A model generated the notes under the pieces. The model had not been told where the DNA came from and searched no databases. It saw only the letters and a list, made by a program, of their open reading frames with translations. The position numbers were made by a program, and so were the translations under genes. From contig NZ_JAHYCB010000004.1 in assembly GCF_019430945.1 (NCBI RefSeq), positions 124,001 to 188,000 on the forward strand: 64,000 nt of DNA. Reading direction: 5' to 3'. This document shows positions 62,671-64,000 of the stretch, in pieces. The stretch is from Neorhizobium populisoli (GTDB taxonomy: Bacteria > Pseudomonadota > Alphaproteobacteria > Rhizobiales > Rhizobiaceae). How positions within the stretch are numbered: position 1 is the first letter of the stretch; each line of letters begins with the position of its first letter.

Positions 62671-63416
62671 GCATTTTCTCCGAGATAGACGGCTTTGACA
62701 CGCGGGTCGGTGGAGATTTCCGCCACCGTGCCTTCGACGAAGAGCGCACCGGCGACGAGGACCGAGATGCGGTTGGCGAAGGAGAAGACGAGATCCATGT
62801 CGTGCTCGATCAGCAGCACCGTCACGTCTGCAGGCAGGTCGGAAACGATCTGCAGAACTTCATGCCTTTCATCTTCCGGCACGCCGGCGGCCGGTTCGTC
62901 GAGCAGCAGCACGCGGGGCTTGGCGGCAAAGGCAACGGCGATTTCCAGCAGGCGCTGCTTGCCATAGGGGAGGATCACCGTGCGCTCGCCCATTGCGGAT
63001 GCGAGGCCGAAGCGGGCGAGCAGAGCGGCCGCTTCATTGACGATCTGGTCGTAACCTGCGACGGACTTCCAGAGATTGTGGCCGACGCCCTCCCGCTCGG
63101 CGATCGCCAGCGCCACGGTTTCCAGCGGCGTGAAATCGTTGAACAGCTGGTTGATCTGGAAGGTGCGGGTCAGGCCGCGTTTGACGCGCTTGAAGGCGGC
63201 GAGCGAGGTAATGTCCTCGCCTTCCAGGAAGACCTGACCTTCGGAGGGCGGCAGGACGCCGGTCAGGAGGTTGATCAGCGTCGTTTTGCCGGCGCCATTC
63301 GGGCCGATCAGCGCGTGGCGGGCACCGCGTTCTACCTTGATGCTGACATCGTTGGTGGCAAGGAAGGCACCGAAGCGGCGCTTCAGGTTTTTGGTTTCGA
63401 GAACGATTTCGCTCAT
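62667..63416 (-). CDS. livG: Branched-chain amino acid type ABC transporter ATP-binding protein LivG
   Basis: A 249-residue ATPase: Walker A GPNGAGKTT near 38, LTRTFQINQLFNDFTPLETVALA near 85 (the LivG-type Q-loop region), the signature position is the variant LPYGKQRLLEIAVAFAAKP near 150, then Walker B VLLLDEPAAGVPEDE near 170 and EHDMDLVFSFANRI. It overlaps livM by 4 bases. Confidence 0.92.
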   Translation of the reverse strand: MSEIVLETKNLKRRFGAFLATNDVSIKVERGARHALIGPNGAGKTTLINLLTGVLPPSEGQVFLEGEDITSLAAFKRVKRGLTRTFQINQLFNDFTPLETVALAIAEREGVGHNLWKSVAGYDQIVNEAAALLARFGLASAMGERTVILPYGKQRLLEIAVAFAAKPRVLLLDEPAAGVPEDERHEVLQIVSDLPADVTVLLIEHDMDLVFSFANRISVLVAGALFVEGTVAEISTDPRVKAVYLGENA

Positions 63417-64000
63417 TGCCCGTCCTCCTTCTTCGAGAAGCGTTCCGGCAGGTATTCCACCCAGCGGGCCAGCCGCTCGCGGCCGATCAGCACCAGGATG
63501 ACCAGCAGCATGCCGATATAGAACATCCAGTATTGCGGGGTGATCACCGACAGCCAGTCCTTGATCAGCGTGAAGAACACCGCGCCGAAAATACCGCCAT
63601 AAAGATAACCGGTACCGCCGATGACGAGCACGAGCAGCACGTCGGCCGAACGGTGGAAGGCGAGCACGTCGGGTGAGACGAAGCTGGTGGTCTGGGTAAG
63701 CAGCGCACCCGCCACACCGGCGAAGACTGCAGCGATCGTGTAGACCGTAACGATACGCTTTCGGGCCGGCACGGCGATCATCGCGGAACGCATCGCATTG
63801 CCCTTGATCGCCTTCAGCGACATGCCGAAAGGCGAGAAGGCGATGCGGCGCATGATCATCGTCGAGACGAACAGCACGGCGATGCAGTAGACGTAACCCA
63901 CTTTGCCGAACAGGTCGAATTCGAAGAGGCCGAGAACAGGCCCCGGCGAGAAGCCGGAGAGGCCATCTGCGCCGCCGGTCAGCCAGGCCATCTGGTTTGC
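63413..64000 (-). CDS. livM: Branched-chain amino acid type ABC transporter permease LivM (5' truncated)
   Basis: The frame is open to the window end, so the N-terminus is missing. The visible 195 or so residues have hydrophobic helices (VGYVYCIAVLFVSTMIMRRI, TVYTIAAVFAGVAGALLTQ), the conserved FSPFGMSLKAIKGNAMRSAM cytoplasmic loop and VLVIGGTGYLYGGIFGAVFF of LivM permeases. livH and the binding protein are expected beyond 64 kb. Confidence 0.9.
   Translation of the reverse strand, partial: ANQMAWLTGGADGLSGFSPGPVLGLFEFDLFGKVGYVYCIAVLFVSTMIMRRIAFSPFGMSLKAIKGNAMRSAMIAVPARKRIVTVYTIAAVFAGVAGALLTQTTSFVSPDVLAFHRSADVLLVLVIGGTGYLYGGIFGAVFFTLIKDWLSVITPQYWMFYIGMLLVILVLIGRERLARWVEYLPERFSKKEDGQ

Overview
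The window looks like part of a secondary replicon (megaplasmid or chromid) of a Rhizobiaceae-type alphaproteobacterium. A complete repABC replication and partition module lies at 30.3-34.0 kb. GC is high throughout. Gene families typical of Rhizobium/Agrobacterium dominate: ChvE-GguA-GguB-GguC, a NolR-like ArsR regulator, an IalB-family protein and a bacteriophytochrome. No tRNA, rRNA, CRISPR array or insertion sequence was seen.

Layout. 0-5 kb: a truncated XRE-cupin regulator, a fumarylacetoacetase-family enzyme, an Orn/Lys/Arg decarboxylase and a GNAT acetyltransferase. 5.1-16.6 kb: a urocanase-like hydratase, a DUF917 protein, an N-carbamoyl amino acid hydrolase, a hydantoinase, a LysR regulator with two helix-turn-helix domains, a polar amino acid ABC transporter and an Asp/Glu/hydantoin-type racemase. 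Together these match the ergothioneine (thiourocanate, then thiohydantoin propionate, then glutamate) degradation route better than ordinary histidine or hydantoin use. This is the most interesting part of the window. 16.8-30.3 kb: a sugar regulon with divergent arms. The minus-strand arm encodes GguC, an L-arabinose/D-galactose 1-dehydrogenase, a sugar-acid dehydratase and the ChvE-GguA-GguB importer. The plus-strand arm encodes a YtfQ-YtfR-YtfT-YjfF type importer and an FCD-type GntR regulator.

30.3-36.2 kb: repC, a counter-transcribed RNA gene, repB and repA on the minus strand, followed by 2.2 kb that is gene-poor but carries three parS-type palindromes. 36.2-40.4 kb: a bacteriophytochrome kinase, two overlapping downstream signalling genes and a single-domain response regulator. 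40.6-45.4 kb: a GH13 glucosidase, the NolR-like regulator and a Zn/Cd/Pb-type P-ATPase with a MerR-type promoter. 45.5-47.9 kb: a TPP riboswitch and thiM-thiE-thiD (thiamine salvage). 48-55 kb: a frameshifted exported protein gene, a LysR/SDR pair, a large hybrid histidine kinase, a VapBC toxin-antitoxin pair with its operator, and an IalB-like protein. 55.4-59.5 kb: an iron-type alcohol dehydrogenase divergent from a TetR, LigI-like amidohydrolase and TctC-like binding protein operon, then a 44-residue small protein gene. 59.9-64 kb: an alpha/beta hydrolase, a DUF1963 protein and the livF-livG-livM end of a branched-chain amino acid type importer that runs off the window.

All assignments come from reading the sequence and remembered family motifs. 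No database search was run.
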